Assembly: GCA_963677625.2 (NCBI GenBank)
Contig: CAXXSW010000011.1
Coordinates: 62,001 to 126,000, forward strand
From: UBA1351 sp963677625
GTDB lineage: Bacteria > Bacillota > Clostridia > Lachnospirales > Vallitaleaceae
Direction of reading: 5' to 3'
Length of the DNA stretch: 64,000 bases
The notes under the pieces were generated by a model. The model was not told the DNA's origin, made no database searches, and was given only the letters and a program-made list of their open reading frames with translations. The translations under genes and the position numbers were made by a program. Below are positions 24,394 through 34,300 of the stretch, piece after piece (position 1 is the stretch's first letter; each line of letters begins with the position of its first letter).

Positions 24394-25071
24394 ATGTTTA
24401 ATGTTAGTATATCAGCAGCTTTTACAGGAGGTTTCCTGACTTTTTTTTCAGCATGCGTCCTTCCGCTTTTACCTTTGTATTTTTCTTATATGGCTGGTGA
24501 AGCACTTTCTGAGAATGACAGAGAGTCAAGAATAAGGTTAATGGTTAACAGTATAGGCTTTGTTATTGGTCTTTCTATCCTAAATATACTTATCGGCTTT
24601 GGGGCTAGGTTACTTTCGGATTTTTTTATACGTAATAAGGAGTTCATGCGTATAGCTGGAGGATCCCTATTACTACTTTTTGGTATATATTTTGTCTCTA
24701 TGAAGCATATACCATTTCTTGAAAGGGATAGAAAAGTAACCTATAAAAGCTATTCTCCAAGTTTCCTTAAATCCATTATTTTAGGATTTACCTTTTCTTT
24801 GGGATGGAGTGCATGTAATGGACCTATAGTAGCATCGATTGCTTTAATTGCATCTTTTCAGCAGGATTACCTAAGGGCTGGTGGTTTGATGCTGATTTAT
24901 TCATTAGGATTTGCTTTACCCTTTTTAATAGCGGCATATGCAGCGGGAAAAGCCTACAATAAATTTAAGGCCATTAATAAACATCTTGGAAAAATTAAGA
25001 TTGTGTCCGGCGTTATATTGATTATTATGGGGCTTATGATGGTCCTTGATAAAATGTATATTTTTATGTAG
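24394..25071 (+). CDS. ccdA: CcdA-type thiol-disulfide membrane transporter
   Basis: This 225-residue integral membrane protein has six predicted helices. The two redox cysteines are placed as in the CcdA/DsbD-beta family: SACVLPLLPLY in the first helix and WSACNGPIVAS in the fourth (CTGP in most members, CNGP here). It passes electrons from cytosolic thioredoxin to extracytoplasmic thiols, for cytochrome c maturation or other disulfide reduction. No extracellular thioredoxin-like partner follows. It has its own promoter and RBS (AAGGAG) and lies 170 bp before mcsA. The family assignment is firm; the downstream acceptor is unknown. Confidence 0.9.
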   Translation: MFNVSISAAFTGGFLTFFSACVLPLLPLYFSYMAGEALSENDRESRIRLMVNSIGFVIGLSILNILIGFGARLLSDFFIRNKEFMRIAGGSLLLLFGIYFVSMKHIPFLERDRKVTYKSYSPSFLKSIILGFTFSLGWSACNGPIVASIALIASFQQDYLRAGGLMLIYSLGFALPFLIAAYAAGKAYNKFKAINKHLGKIKIVSGVILIIMGLMMVLDKMYIFM

Positions 25072-25132
25072 AAGTAAAAGAGGAGAAAGATTTTATATTA
25101 GTAATTAACAGGAAAATTATATAATTTTATGG

Positions 25133-25190
25133 TATAATAATCTATGTATCAATGGGGTGAAAAGAATGATTCAGAAGTCCTGTTGATACA
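25133..25190 (+). promoter_or_regulatory. Extended -10 promoter and leader inverted repeat of mcsA-mcsB-clpC
   Basis: TG-G-TATAAT (extended -10; hexamer 25133-25138) without a good -35 box. The transcript leader contains TGTATCAA (25145-25152) / TTGATACA (25183-25190). Its 30-nt loop includes GGGGTG and a six-codon ATG-to-TGA reading frame (MIQKSC). No CtsR box (tandem GGTCAAA) or CIRCE element is visible. Confidence 0.5.
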
Positions 25191-25240
25191 TTAATCATAA
25201 TATGAGATAAACCAGCCATATATGAAATGGAGGCGATTTT

Positions 25241-25738
25241 ATGATTTGTGAAGTTTGCCATAAAGAAAAAGCAACCGTTTTTTTGACTGAGATTATTAAC
25301 GGTAAAAAGGTTGAGTTACACCTTTGCAATACATGTGCAGCTAAAGAAAAATCAAGAATGTATGCTGAAGATTCCTTTCAACAGTTTCTTAGTGGACTGT
25401 TAAAGTTATCACAAACAGAAGGTGGACAAGAGTCAGTTGAAGAATATCAGTGTCCGGTTTGTAAAATGACACTGGATGATTTTAGAAAACATTCGAAGTT
25501 GGGTTGTGCTAACTGTTATAATGTTTTCAGACCATATGTGAAACATGTTGTAAAATCAGTCCAGGGAGGAAGTTCCCATTCAGGTAAGAAGCCATTAAGA
25601 CAGAATGAGAAAGCTATCAAGAAGGAACATATTGAAAAGATGGAATCCGATCTTAAAATAGCCATTATGGAAGAAGATTACGAAAAAGCAGCGATCCTTC
25701 GTGATGAGCTTAAGACTTTAAGGGAGGAAGAAGCATGA
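25241..25738 (+). CDS. mcsA: Protein-arginine kinase activator McsA
   Basis: This 165-residue protein has zinc-binding CxxC pairs (CEVC, CNTC, CPVC, CANC) in the first 95 residues and a C-terminal UVR motif (MEEDYEKAAILRDELKTLREE). It activates the arginine kinase McsB, encoded directly downstream, in the stress response that marks proteins for ClpC-ClpP. GGAGG precedes ATG 25241. Its stop overlaps the mcsB start (ATGA). The usual first gene of this operon in Firmicutes, ctsR, is missing. Confidence 0.93.
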   Translation: MICEVCHKEKATVFLTEIINGKKVELHLCNTCAAKEKSRMYAEDSFQQFLSGLLKLSQTEGGQESVEEYQCPVCKMTLDDFRKHSKLGCANCYNVFRPYVKHVVKSVQGGSSHSGKKPLRQNEKAIKKEHIEKMESDLKIAIMEEDYEKAAILRDELKTLREEEA

Positions 25739-26775
25739 GTAAATGGTATCAGGCCAAGGATAATGACTATCCAGGTGTTATTATGTCCAGCCGTGTTCGA
25801 TTGGCAAGGAATCTTGTTAGTTATCCTTTTCCTAATCAGATGACCCCTGACCAAGGGCTTGAGCTTGTCAAAGAGATATCAGAAACCTTAAATAAAATTC
25901 AGGTTGGTGAAAAGCTGTACAGTTCAAGATATATGGATCAGATTCCATCTCTTGACAAAGTTGCCTTAATGGAAGAACATATAATCAGTCCAGCCTTTAT
26001 TAACTCTAATATGCCAAGAGGTATCGTGGCAAGTGAAGATGAAGGTTCAAGTATTATGATCAATGAAGAGGATCACTTAAGAATTCAAGCTATGACTTTT
26101 GGAGCTGACCTTAAGAAGGTTTATGAAGAGGCTAATCAACTGGATGACTATATAGAGGAGCACTTTGATTATGCTTATGATGAAGAGTTTGGTTATCTTA
26201 CATCATGTCCAACTAATCTGGGTACCGGCCTTCGAGCATCATATATGATACATGTACCGGCCTTGGAGGCATCTGGTCAATTAAGAATTATTCTGGATGC
26301 TATAGGGAAGTTTGGTATAACCTTTAGGGGAATTTATGGAGAGAGTTCTGAACCTGTAGGCAGTGTTTTTCAGATTAGCAACCAGGTAACTATGGGCTTT
26401 AATGAAAAAGAAATCATGGACAACCTAAATTCAGTAACTATGCAGATTGTTGATCAGGAAATGAAGGTTAGAGAAAAACTTTTAACAGAAAAACCATTGG
26501 AGTTTGAAGATTCCATATACAGGTCCTATGGACTTCTAAAATATGCAAGAGTCATATCTTCCAAGGAAACCATGACATTACTTTCTGATATTAAGCTTGG
26601 TTTTGAACTGGGGATATTAAAAGCAGATAATTACAATAATATCAATATATTTGAATTGATGACCAATATTCAGCCGGCAAATTTGCAGAAAATAGAAAAA
26701 AGACCATTGGATGTTGGGGAAAGAGATATAGCAAGAGCTAACTATATTAGAAACATGATACCGAGTGTTAAATAA
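25735..26775 (+). CDS. mcsB: Protein arginine kinase McsB
   Basis: This 346-residue protein is of the phosphagen-kinase fold. It has SSRVRLARNL near the N-terminus, the catalytic-loop SCPTNLGTGLRASYMIHVPAL and RGIYGESSEPVGSVFQISNQ. McsB phosphorylates arginines on damaged proteins and so tags them for degradation by ClpCP. Length and motifs are normal and no catalytic change is evident. It sits between mcsA and clpC, as in other Firmicutes. Confidence 0.95.
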   Translation: MSKWYQAKDNDYPGVIMSSRVRLARNLVSYPFPNQMTPDQGLELVKEISETLNKIQVGEKLYSSRYMDQIPSLDKVALMEEHIISPAFINSNMPRGIVASEDEGSSIMINEEDHLRIQAMTFGADLKKVYEEANQLDDYIEEHFDYAYDEEFGYLTSCPTNLGTGLRASYMIHVPALEASGQLRIILDAIGKFGITFRGIYGESSEPVGSVFQISNQVTMGFNEKEIMDNLNSVTMQIVDQEMKVREKLLTEKPLEFEDSIYRSYGLLKYARVISSKETMTLLSDIKLGFELGILKADNYNNINIFELMTNIQPANLQKIEKRPLDVGERDIARANYIRNMIPSVK

Positions 26776-26856
26776 TCACTAGATGCAAATGTGATTGCGG
26801 AAAAAAAGAATTATGCAAGGTTATCTTGCAGAAGATGTAACAGAGGAGGTAAGAGC

Positions 26857-29298
26857 ATGACAAATCGTTTTACAGATAAAGCTCAAAACGCCATCAATTA
26901 TGGAAAAGAATTAGCAAAAGAGTTTGGCCACTCTTATGTTGGTACTGAACATTTACTATTAGGCCTACTAAAAGAAACTGAAGGTGTCGCGTCTATGGTT
27001 CTTTTAAACCAGGGTATAACTTTTGAATCGGTTAAAGAGAAGATGGAAGACCTTTTAGGAAACAGCCAAGTTTCTGTTAGCGAGCCTGAAGGTTATACAC
27101 CAAGAGTGAGAAAGATTCTTGAGATGTCTTTGAAGGAAGCCCTATATATGAATACCAGTCTTATTGGAACGGAGCATATATTGATCTCCCTTCTAAAAGA
27201 ACAAGATTCTATGGCTACTAGGTTAATTGAAGTTATTGGTGGATCCAAACAGAAAATCTATAATGATATTCTAAGAACCATTGGTAAGGAAAGTAAATCT
27301 CAAAAACTTAAGCAGAACTCAGGGGCTAAAGAGGAAGGTTCAAAAACCCCAACTCTTGATCAGTTCAGCAACGATTTAACAGCAATGGCAAAGAACAACG
27401 AGTTCGATCCTATTATTGGACGTGATAAAGAAATCGAAAGAATTATACAAATATTATCTAGAAGAACTAAGAATAATCCATGTTTAGTAGGTGAACCAGG
27501 TGTTGGTAAAACTGCTATTACAGAAGGACTGGCCCAGCGTATCGTCGATGGCAATATTCCAGAGCTGCTTAAGGGTAAGAGAGTGGTTTCCCTTGACCTA
27601 TCATCTATGGTTGCAGGTTCTAAGTATAGAGGTGAATTTGAAGAACGTATTAAAAAGGCAATTGCCGAAATAAAAGAAGTTGGAAATGTTATTATATTTA
27701 TTGATGAAATCCATACGATTGTTGGAGCTGGAGCAGCTGAAGGTGCCATTGATGCTTCCAATATTTTGAAGCCAAGTCTTGCAAGAGGAGAGGTTCAGTT
27801 GATTGGTGCGACTACGATGGATGAATACAGGAAGCATATTGAAAAAGACCCAGCTCTTGAACGAAGATTTCAGCCAGTTAAGGTAGAAGAACCATCAGAA
27901 GAGGAAGCTGTTCAGATTCTTCTTGGTCTTAGAACTATGTATGAAGACCACCATCAGGTCAAAATTACAGATGAAGCTCTTTCTGAAGCAGTTAAATTAA
28001 GCAACCGATATATTACGGATAGATTTCTTCCTGACAAGGCAATTGATGTCATTGACGAAGCTTCCAGTAAAGTCCGCCTAAAAACGTATACAGCTCCACC
28101 TGAAATTAAGGAGTTAGAAAAAGAATATGAAGCTCTTGAGTTGGAAAAAGAGGAATCAATTAAAAGCGAAGCCTATGAAAGAGCAGGAGAAATAAAGGTT
28201 CGCCAAAATGAAATCAAAATTCAACTGGACGGTCTTAAAAAGGATTGGGAATCGACTAATTCTGAAAAATCTCTTATTGTTGATGAGGAGATCATTGCAA
28301 ATATTATTAGTGGTTGGACATCAATACCGATTCAGAAATTAACAGAAGAGGAAGGGGAACGACTCAAAAATCTTGAGAGTGTTCTTCATGAAAGAGTTGT
28401 TGGTCAGGAAGATGCAGTCGTGGCTATTTCTAAAGCGATTCGGAGGGGGCGTGTTGGTCTTAAGGACCCTATGCGTCCTATTGGATCCTTTCTTTTCCTT
28501 GGCCCTACAGGTGTAGGTAAAACTGAGCTGACAAAAACTTTGGCAGAAGCTCTCTTTGGTGACGAGCATTCCCTTATTCGTGTGGATATGAGTGAATATA
28601 TGGAGAAACACAGTGTATCTAAACTAATTGGTTCTCCTCCAGGTTATGTTGGATATGATGAAGGTGGTCAGCTTAGTGAGAAAATCAGAAGAAAACCTTA
28701 TTCTGTTATCTTATTTGATGAAATTGAGAAAGCCCATCCAGACGTTTTTAATATCCTCTTACAGGTTCTCGATGATGGACATGTGACAGATGCCCAAGGC
28801 AGAAGGATTGACTTTAAAAATACAGTAATAATTATGACGTCTAACATTGGAGCAAGAAACATTGTTGCCCCTAAAAAGTTAGGGTTCAAACAAGAAGTGG
28901 ATAAGGACAAGAATCACCTGGAAATGAAAAGAAATGTTATGGATGAAGTCAAGAAACTCTTTAGGCCTGAATTTCTTAACAGGATTGATGAAGTCATTGT
29001 CTTCCATTCATTAAGTAAAGAAAATATCAAGGAAATCGTTGGCATTATGTTTAAACAACTAGCTAAAAGAATGTTTAATAACCTAAAAATAGTCATTCAA
29101 TTGGATGATACTGCTAAAGAATATATTGCTAAAGAAGGTTATGAAGAGATATATGGAGCTAGACCTCTTAAGCGTGCTATTCAATCTAAGATAGAAGACA
29201 GACTAGCTGAGGAAATTCTTGATGGTAGCATTAAAGAAGGAGACAAAGTGTCTGTTGTTTGTAAAGAAGATCAGATTGAATTTACTGTGATTGAATAA
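26857..29298 (+). CDS. clpC: ATP-dependent Clp protease ATP-binding subunit ClpC
   Basis: This 813-residue AAA+ unfoldase has two Clp_N repeats (residues 1-145). The first AAA domain has GEPGVGKT and VIIFIDEIHT, a middle UVR-like coiled segment follows (YERAGEIKVRQNEIK), and the second AAA domain has GPTGVGKTEL and VILFDEIEKAHP with a C-terminal ClpB-D2-small domain. It feeds substrates, including arginine-phosphorylated proteins, to ClpP, which is not in the window. The frame is open 22 codons upstream, but GAGGAGG positions ATG 26857 as the start. Third gene of mcsA-mcsB-clpC. Confidence 0.95.
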   Translation: MTNRFTDKAQNAINYGKELAKEFGHSYVGTEHLLLGLLKETEGVASMVLLNQGITFESVKEKMEDLLGNSQVSVSEPEGYTPRVRKILEMSLKEALYMNTSLIGTEHILISLLKEQDSMATRLIEVIGGSKQKIYNDILRTIGKESKSQKLKQNSGAKEEGSKTPTLDQFSNDLTAMAKNNEFDPIIGRDKEIERIIQILSRRTKNNPCLVGEPGVGKTAITEGLAQRIVDGNIPELLKGKRVVSLDLSSMVAGSKYRGEFEERIKKAIAEIKEVGNVIIFIDEIHTIVGAGAAEGAIDASNILKPSLARGEVQLIGATTMDEYRKHIEKDPALERRFQPVKVEEPSEEEAVQILLGLRTMYEDHHQVKITDEALSEAVKLSNRYITDRFLPDKAIDVIDEASSKVRLKTYTAPPEIKELEKEYEALELEKEESIKSEAYERAGEIKVRQNEIKIQLDGLKKDWESTNSEKSLIVDEEIIANIISGWTSIPIQKLTEEEGERLKNLESVLHERVVGQEDAVVAISKAIRRGRVGLKDPMRPIGSFLFLGPTGVGKTELTKTLAEALFGDEHSLIRVDMSEYMEKHSVSKLIGSPPGYVGYDEGGQLSEKIRRKPYSVILFDEIEKAHPDVFNILLQVLDDGHVTDAQGRRIDFKNTVIIMTSNIGARNIVAPKKLGFKQEVDKDKNHLEMKRNVMDEVKKLFRPEFLNRIDEVIVFHSLSKENIKEIVGIMFKQLAKRMFNNLKIVIQLDDTAKEYIAKEGYEEIYGARPLKRAIQSKIEDRLAEEILDGSIKEGDKVSVVCKEDQIEFTVIE

Positions 29299-29386
29299 AG
29301 TGCTAGTATTTAGTGCTCTTATCATTTATAATGTTAATAAGTCTACGCTAATGTAGAATTTAATGAAGATTTATAGGAGGTCAATC

Positions 29387-29800
29387 ATGGCAGGTTTTGA
29401 TGAACTGATTGTAGCTAATGGGAGTAATGGAATTAGCTTCGGTAACCATGAAGTTGTAGAAAAACAGAAATTAGAAGGATTTGAGCTTGAAGGGGACTTA
29501 TATAAGGTTAAGACCCACAACCAAATTACAAGACTTGAAAAAAACGGAAGGTTACTTTACGAATCAGTACCTGGAACAACAGTTGAAGGGTTAAAGCTTG
29601 ACAGCGATATCATGAATTTTACTGTGATAGGAAGTGCAGAAGATGCTCAGATTACTGTTGAACTTGAAGCGGACCAAGATTATAAGGTATACATCAATCA
29701 GATTCAATTAGGAAAAGTAACATCTAACCTTGCAGGTAAAATTAGCTTCAGTGTTGATTTTGCAACAGGTAAACAAGATGTTGAAATAAGAAAATTGTAG
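29387..29800 (+). CDS. Conserved small beta-rich protein (often annotated endosialidase in Clostridia)
   Basis: This 137-residue soluble protein has no signal peptide, begins MAGFDELIVAN and is followed by predicted beta strands (SFGNHEVVEKQKLEGFELEG, DLYKVKTHNQITRLEKNG, ESVPGTTVEGLKL). Similar short proteins in Lachnospiraceae carry the name endosialidase, but nothing here supports a glycosidase: it is far shorter than true endosialidases and has no recognisable catalytic site. I would treat the function as unknown. The start is ATG 29387, set by AGGAGG at 29375-29380. It lies 88 bp after clpC without an obvious terminator between, and is followed by a terminator of its own. Confidence 0.75.
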   Translation: MAGFDELIVANGSNGISFGNHEVVEKQKLEGFELEGDLYKVKTHNQITRLEKNGRLLYESVPGTTVEGLKLDSDIMNFTVIGSAEDAQITVELEADQDYKVYINQIQLGKVTSNLAGKISFSVDFATGKQDVEIRKL

Positions 29801-29811
29801 TATACAAGATT

Positions 29812-29837
29812 AAGGGGAGCTAAGGCTTCCCTTTTTT
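29812..29837 (+). terminator. Terminator before radA
   Basis: AAGGGGAGC (29812-29820) / GCTTCCCTT (29825-29833), with one G-T pair, 4-nt loop, then TTTT. Confidence 0.88.
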
Positions 29838-29878
29838 ATTCTATAGGAAATAATTTGTATTTGGATTAGGAGTGAATA

Positions 29879-31249
29879 ATGGCAAAGTCAAAAACAGTTT
29901 TTGTTTGTAATGACTGTGGAAATGAAACCTCAAAATGGATGGGGCAATGTCCGGCTTGCAAAAGCTGGAATAGTCTTGTGGAAGAGGTTAAAGTAGACAC
30001 CAAGAATCAAGGTAAAAAGGTCAGTGGGAAGTTACATTATACTGAAACAAAGCCTGTAAAGTTTCATGAAATCAAAACCAGTGAAGCGACAAGGATGATT
30101 ACCGGCATTGTAGAACTGGATAGAGTTCTTGGGGGTGGTATTGTTGAAGGTGCCTTAATACTTGTAGGTGGCGATCCAGGTATTGGGAAGTCAACACTTA
30201 TGCTTCAGATTTGTGACAGAATTGGCAACGCAGGCAAAAAAGTTCTTTATATCTCAGGAGAAGAGTCTCTTCATCAGATCAAGCTTAGGGGGCAACGGTT
30301 AAAGGTTGCCACTGATAATATAGAACTTTATACACAGACTAATATGGATCATATAGAGCAGGTAATTCTTAAGGAGAAACCGGATGTTCTTATGATTGAT
30401 TCGATTCAAACTATGTATAGTGATACCATTACATCTGTACCAGGAAGTGTCAGTCAGGTTCGGGAAGTTACTGCGCATTTGATGCGCCTCGCCAAACAGA
30501 TGAATATAGCAACATTTATAGTCGGTCATGTGACCAAAGACGGGGCAATAGCAGGGCCGAGAGTTCTTGAACATATGGTAGATACAGTTTTATATTTTGA
30601 AGGTGATAAAAATGCATCTTATCGAATCCTTAGGGCTGTAAAAAACAGATTTGGATCTACCAATGAACTTGGTATATTTGAAATGCTTTCCTCTGGCCTG
30701 AAGGAGGTGTTGAATCCATCGGAATACATGTTATCAGGCCGTCCAATTAATGAACCAGGTTCTTTAGTCGTCTGTGGTATGGAAGGTTCAAGGCCCATAT
30801 TTGTTGAGGTTCAGGCTCTTGCCTGTTATACATCATTTAATATGCCAAGAAGGACTGTAACAGGAGCGGATTATAATCGGATTATGATGCTAATTGCAGT
30901 TATAGAGAAAAAGTATGGACTTTCTCTAGTTGACAATGATTGTTATGTAAACATAGCAGGAGGTATCAAGATGAACGAGCCATCACTAGATCTAGGTCTT
31001 GCGGCAGCTATTATTTCTAGCCTTATCAATCAGGCGGTGGCTCCGGATATGGTTTTAATGGGAGAAGTTGGACTAACTGGTGAAATAAGAGGTATAACTT
31101 TTGCAGAGAGCCGTATAAAGGAAGCCGTAAAATTGGGATTTAAAACTATTGTGCTCCCTAAGATTAACCTAAAAGATATTGGTGTCCCTAGTGATGTTAG
31201 ACTTATTGGTATTAACCATATTAATGAATTGAAAAATCAAGTTTTTTAA
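29879..31249 (+). CDS. radA: DNA repair protein RadA (Sms)
   Basis: This 456-residue RecA-like ATPase promotes branch migration in recombinational repair. The N-terminal zinc finger is CNDCGNETSKWMGQCPAC. Walker A is GGDPGIGKST, the RadA-specific KNRFGSTNELGIFEM motif is present, and the C-terminal Lon-protease-like domain (from about 290) is complete to LNELKNQVF. It lacks the proteolytic residues of Lon, as usual. It is transcribed separately from the upstream small gene, from which a terminator divides it. Confidence 0.95.
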   Translation: MAKSKTVFVCNDCGNETSKWMGQCPACKSWNSLVEEVKVDTKNQGKKVSGKLHYTETKPVKFHEIKTSEATRMITGIVELDRVLGGGIVEGALILVGGDPGIGKSTLMLQICDRIGNAGKKVLYISGEESLHQIKLRGQRLKVATDNIELYTQTNMDHIEQVILKEKPDVLMIDSIQTMYSDTITSVPGSVSQVREVTAHLMRLAKQMNIATFIVGHVTKDGAIAGPRVLEHMVDTVLYFEGDKNASYRILRAVKNRFGSTNELGIFEMLSSGLKEVLNPSEYMLSGRPINEPGSLVVCGMEGSRPIFVEVQALACYTSFNMPRRTVTGADYNRIMMLIAVIEKKYGLSLVDNDCYVNIAGGIKMNEPSLDLGLAAAIISSLINQAVAPDMVLMGEVGLTGEIRGITFAESRIKEAVKLGFKTIVLPKINLKDIGVPSDVRLIGINHINELKNQVF

Positions 31250-31332
31250 TTGAATAAGCCTCAAGTATGTGATGGAACATTTATCGATTTTTTGATATAA
31301 TAGGCTTAGGCAAGAGAGAACTTGGAGGCAAT

Positions 31333-34300
31333 ATGTCTGACAGACTTAGAAATGTTTATCAGAATACTAGAAAAGTTATTAGCATTGTAAGTATTTCTTT
31401 TATGGTGCTAATTTTTATTGGTCGATATACTTTTTTTGAAGTGACGGGACAAGCGGAATCCTTAGATTCAGATAATGATCATAATCCGAAGCATTATAAT
31501 AATATTCTATTTATATCCTCTTATCATTCTTCTTTTCCTTCACTTGAGTATCAGTTGAAAGGACTATATAGTGTATTTGATTCGATTGGATATCAAATGG
31601 ATGTGGAGTATATGGATTCAAAGAGGTTTTATACTCAGGAGAACCTTGACAATTTTCATGAGAGAATGGCTTATAAGATGAGTCAAAATCCTGGCTATGA
31701 ATTAGTTATAGCAGGTGATGATAATGCCTTGCAATATGTTATGGATAAGAAAAACCTGCTTTTTGAAGGGTTACCTGTAATTTATTTTTGCATTAATGAC
31801 ATGGAGAGGGCCATAGAAGCCCACGAGGATTATGGTTTTACTGGCTTATATGAAACAAGTTCTCCAGTTGACACAATCAATCTTGGTATGGAACTTTTTC
31901 CGAAGGTTCATCAACTTAATATTATCGTTGATGGGTCTGCCTCAGGGCTTGGAGAACTTAATAACGTCATGAGTCATGAAGAAGAGTTTTCTAAACTTAA
32001 ATTTAATGTTTTAGATTTAAGAAACCTATCCTATAGTGAGCTTGAAAAAGAAATGAAAGTAATGGAATCTGATGAAATGATTCTTTTAATATCTGCTTAT
32101 AGTGACAAGGACAACCAGCATATGTCTTTCTATGAGTATTTAGATTTTATAACAGATACAGTAGACATACCAATACTACATTTATATAGTTTTGGAGTTG
32201 GAGAGGGTCTTCTTGGAGGTAGGGTCATTGATTTTGAAGCCGATGGAAGGGAAACAGCTAAATTGGCCCTTGAGGTATTAAATGGTAGGGAGGTAGAGTC
32301 AATACCTCCTATATTGGATAGGGCAACAAATGTTAACATGCTGGATTATGAGGTTTTGACCCGATTAGGTGTCTCTAAAGCTAACATTCCTTTGGATGTC
32401 ACATATGTTAACCGACCTATAGATTTCTTTGAAGAACATATAGAAGTTGTTGTAGTTGTCGCTTCTATTTTTACTATGCTCCTTTTTGTTATACTTATCC
32501 TAACATACAGCTTTCAGAGAAGTAAGAAGGCAGAAGAAGAACTTCAAGTTAGCAACGAGGAATTGGCTACTATGTATGAGGAAATGAGACTTACAAATAA
32601 AGAATTGGAAGCACAGGATGAAAAACTTAGAAGCTCATATAAGAATCTTGCCTATTATACAAATCTTCTAGAAGAAAGTGAAAGAAGATACAAATATGTT
32701 TTTGAGCTGAGTCATGCAGGTTTATGGGAACGTGACATAGAAACGAAAAATATTTTTATGACTAGTGAATGGTACCTTAACCTCTTTGAAAATTTTGGAT
32801 ACAGCGATATTGAGAAGCTGAGTGTAGATAAACTTATGGATTTATTCTATAGACAGTTGGACAACACACAGCTAAATAGGTTAAATATTATGCAGGATGA
32901 ACTTGTTGAAGGGATACGGTCTTCCTATGTCATGGTACTGGAATGTTGCAAGAAAAATGAACCGGCTTTTTATATAGAAGAGCGGGCAAAAGCTATTTAC
33001 AATAAAGCCGGAGTGTTGGAGAGGATTATAGGTAGCCATACGAACATAACTTCTTCTGTCCTTTATGAGCAACAGTTGGAAGAATTTGCCTATAAAGATC
33101 AATTAACTAAATTACCGAATAGAATTATTCTGGAACAGAAAATAGATGATTACCTTAAGTTATCTGAGGGCGAATATATATATGGCTCGGTTTTTTTAAT
33201 TGACATTGATAATTTTAAATTTGTTAATAATACCTTTGGGCATGAAATTGGTGATGAATTATTACAATTGATTGCAAAAAGGCTTGATGCACTTCTTTCA
33301 GAAGAGTGTTTACTGGGTAGGATTAGTGGAGATGAATTCGTAGTAATTGCCAAAGATATTCACCAAATCATGGAAATGGAAATCTTAGCTAAAAGAATTT
33401 TGGGCGGATTTGAGACTAGGTTTGATTTGCACGACAGAAGTATATATGTGACAGTAAGTTTTGGAATCTCTGTCTTTCCAGAGAATGGTAGAGATCTTGA
33501 TACCTTACTTTATAAATGTAACAGTGCACTCAACGAGGCAAAAAGTAAAGGTAAGAATCGTTACGACTTTTATAATGAATCTATGGATGAAGTAATGGAT
33601 AACAGGGTCTATATCCAAAATAATATTCGTCAGGCTATTGATCAAAGTCTTTTTGAGTTGTATTTTCAACCTATATATAGTGTGGTAGAAGATAAGGTGG
33701 TTGGCTTTGAGGCTCTTATAAGGTGGAGAGATCCCGTTTATGGTTTTATACCACCATTGGAGTTCATTATTATAGCTGAAAACATGGGTTTAATAAATCG
33801 CTTAGGTGATTGGGTTCTAAAACAAGCCTGTAAATTTATCAAGGACTTAAATGACCGGTTAGGGACAGATTATTATGTCAGTGTTAATGTGTCTTCAGTT
33901 CAACTGTCCCAGCATGATTATGTTGATAATACAACCACCATTATCAAATCTTTGAAAGTTCCTTTTAAAAGTATTTGTATTGAGTTGACAGAGACAGCCT
34001 TGATGGAGTCCTTTGAACAAAATGCTTCCAAACTCATAAGTCTTAGAGATCAAGGTATGAGAATAAGCCTTGATGATTTTGGAACAGGGTATTCTTCATT
34101 GAATTACTTGAGACAATTGCCTGTAGATGTTCTCAAGATAGATAAGAGTTTTATTGATAATTTGATGACGTCAAAAGATGATCGGCAACTAACAGAAGGC
34201 ATTATTCTTCTGGCACAAAAGATGGGTATATATGTTATTGCAGAAGGCATTGAGGAAGAAGAACAGCTCATGTATCTAATAAATTATGCATGCAACGGTA

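Noticed and set aside
25156..25186. Regulatory leader peptide MIQKSC before mcsA
   Set aside because: Six codons with a plausible RBS can arise by chance; no run of a regulatory amino acid is present. Kept only as a note in the leader description.
27360..27761. Long open frame on the minus strand inside clpC (133 codons), and similar frames inside leuS, icd-like and gatB genes
   Set aside because: They mirror well-conserved coding sequences on the other strand, lack ribosome binding sites and have no recognisable domains.
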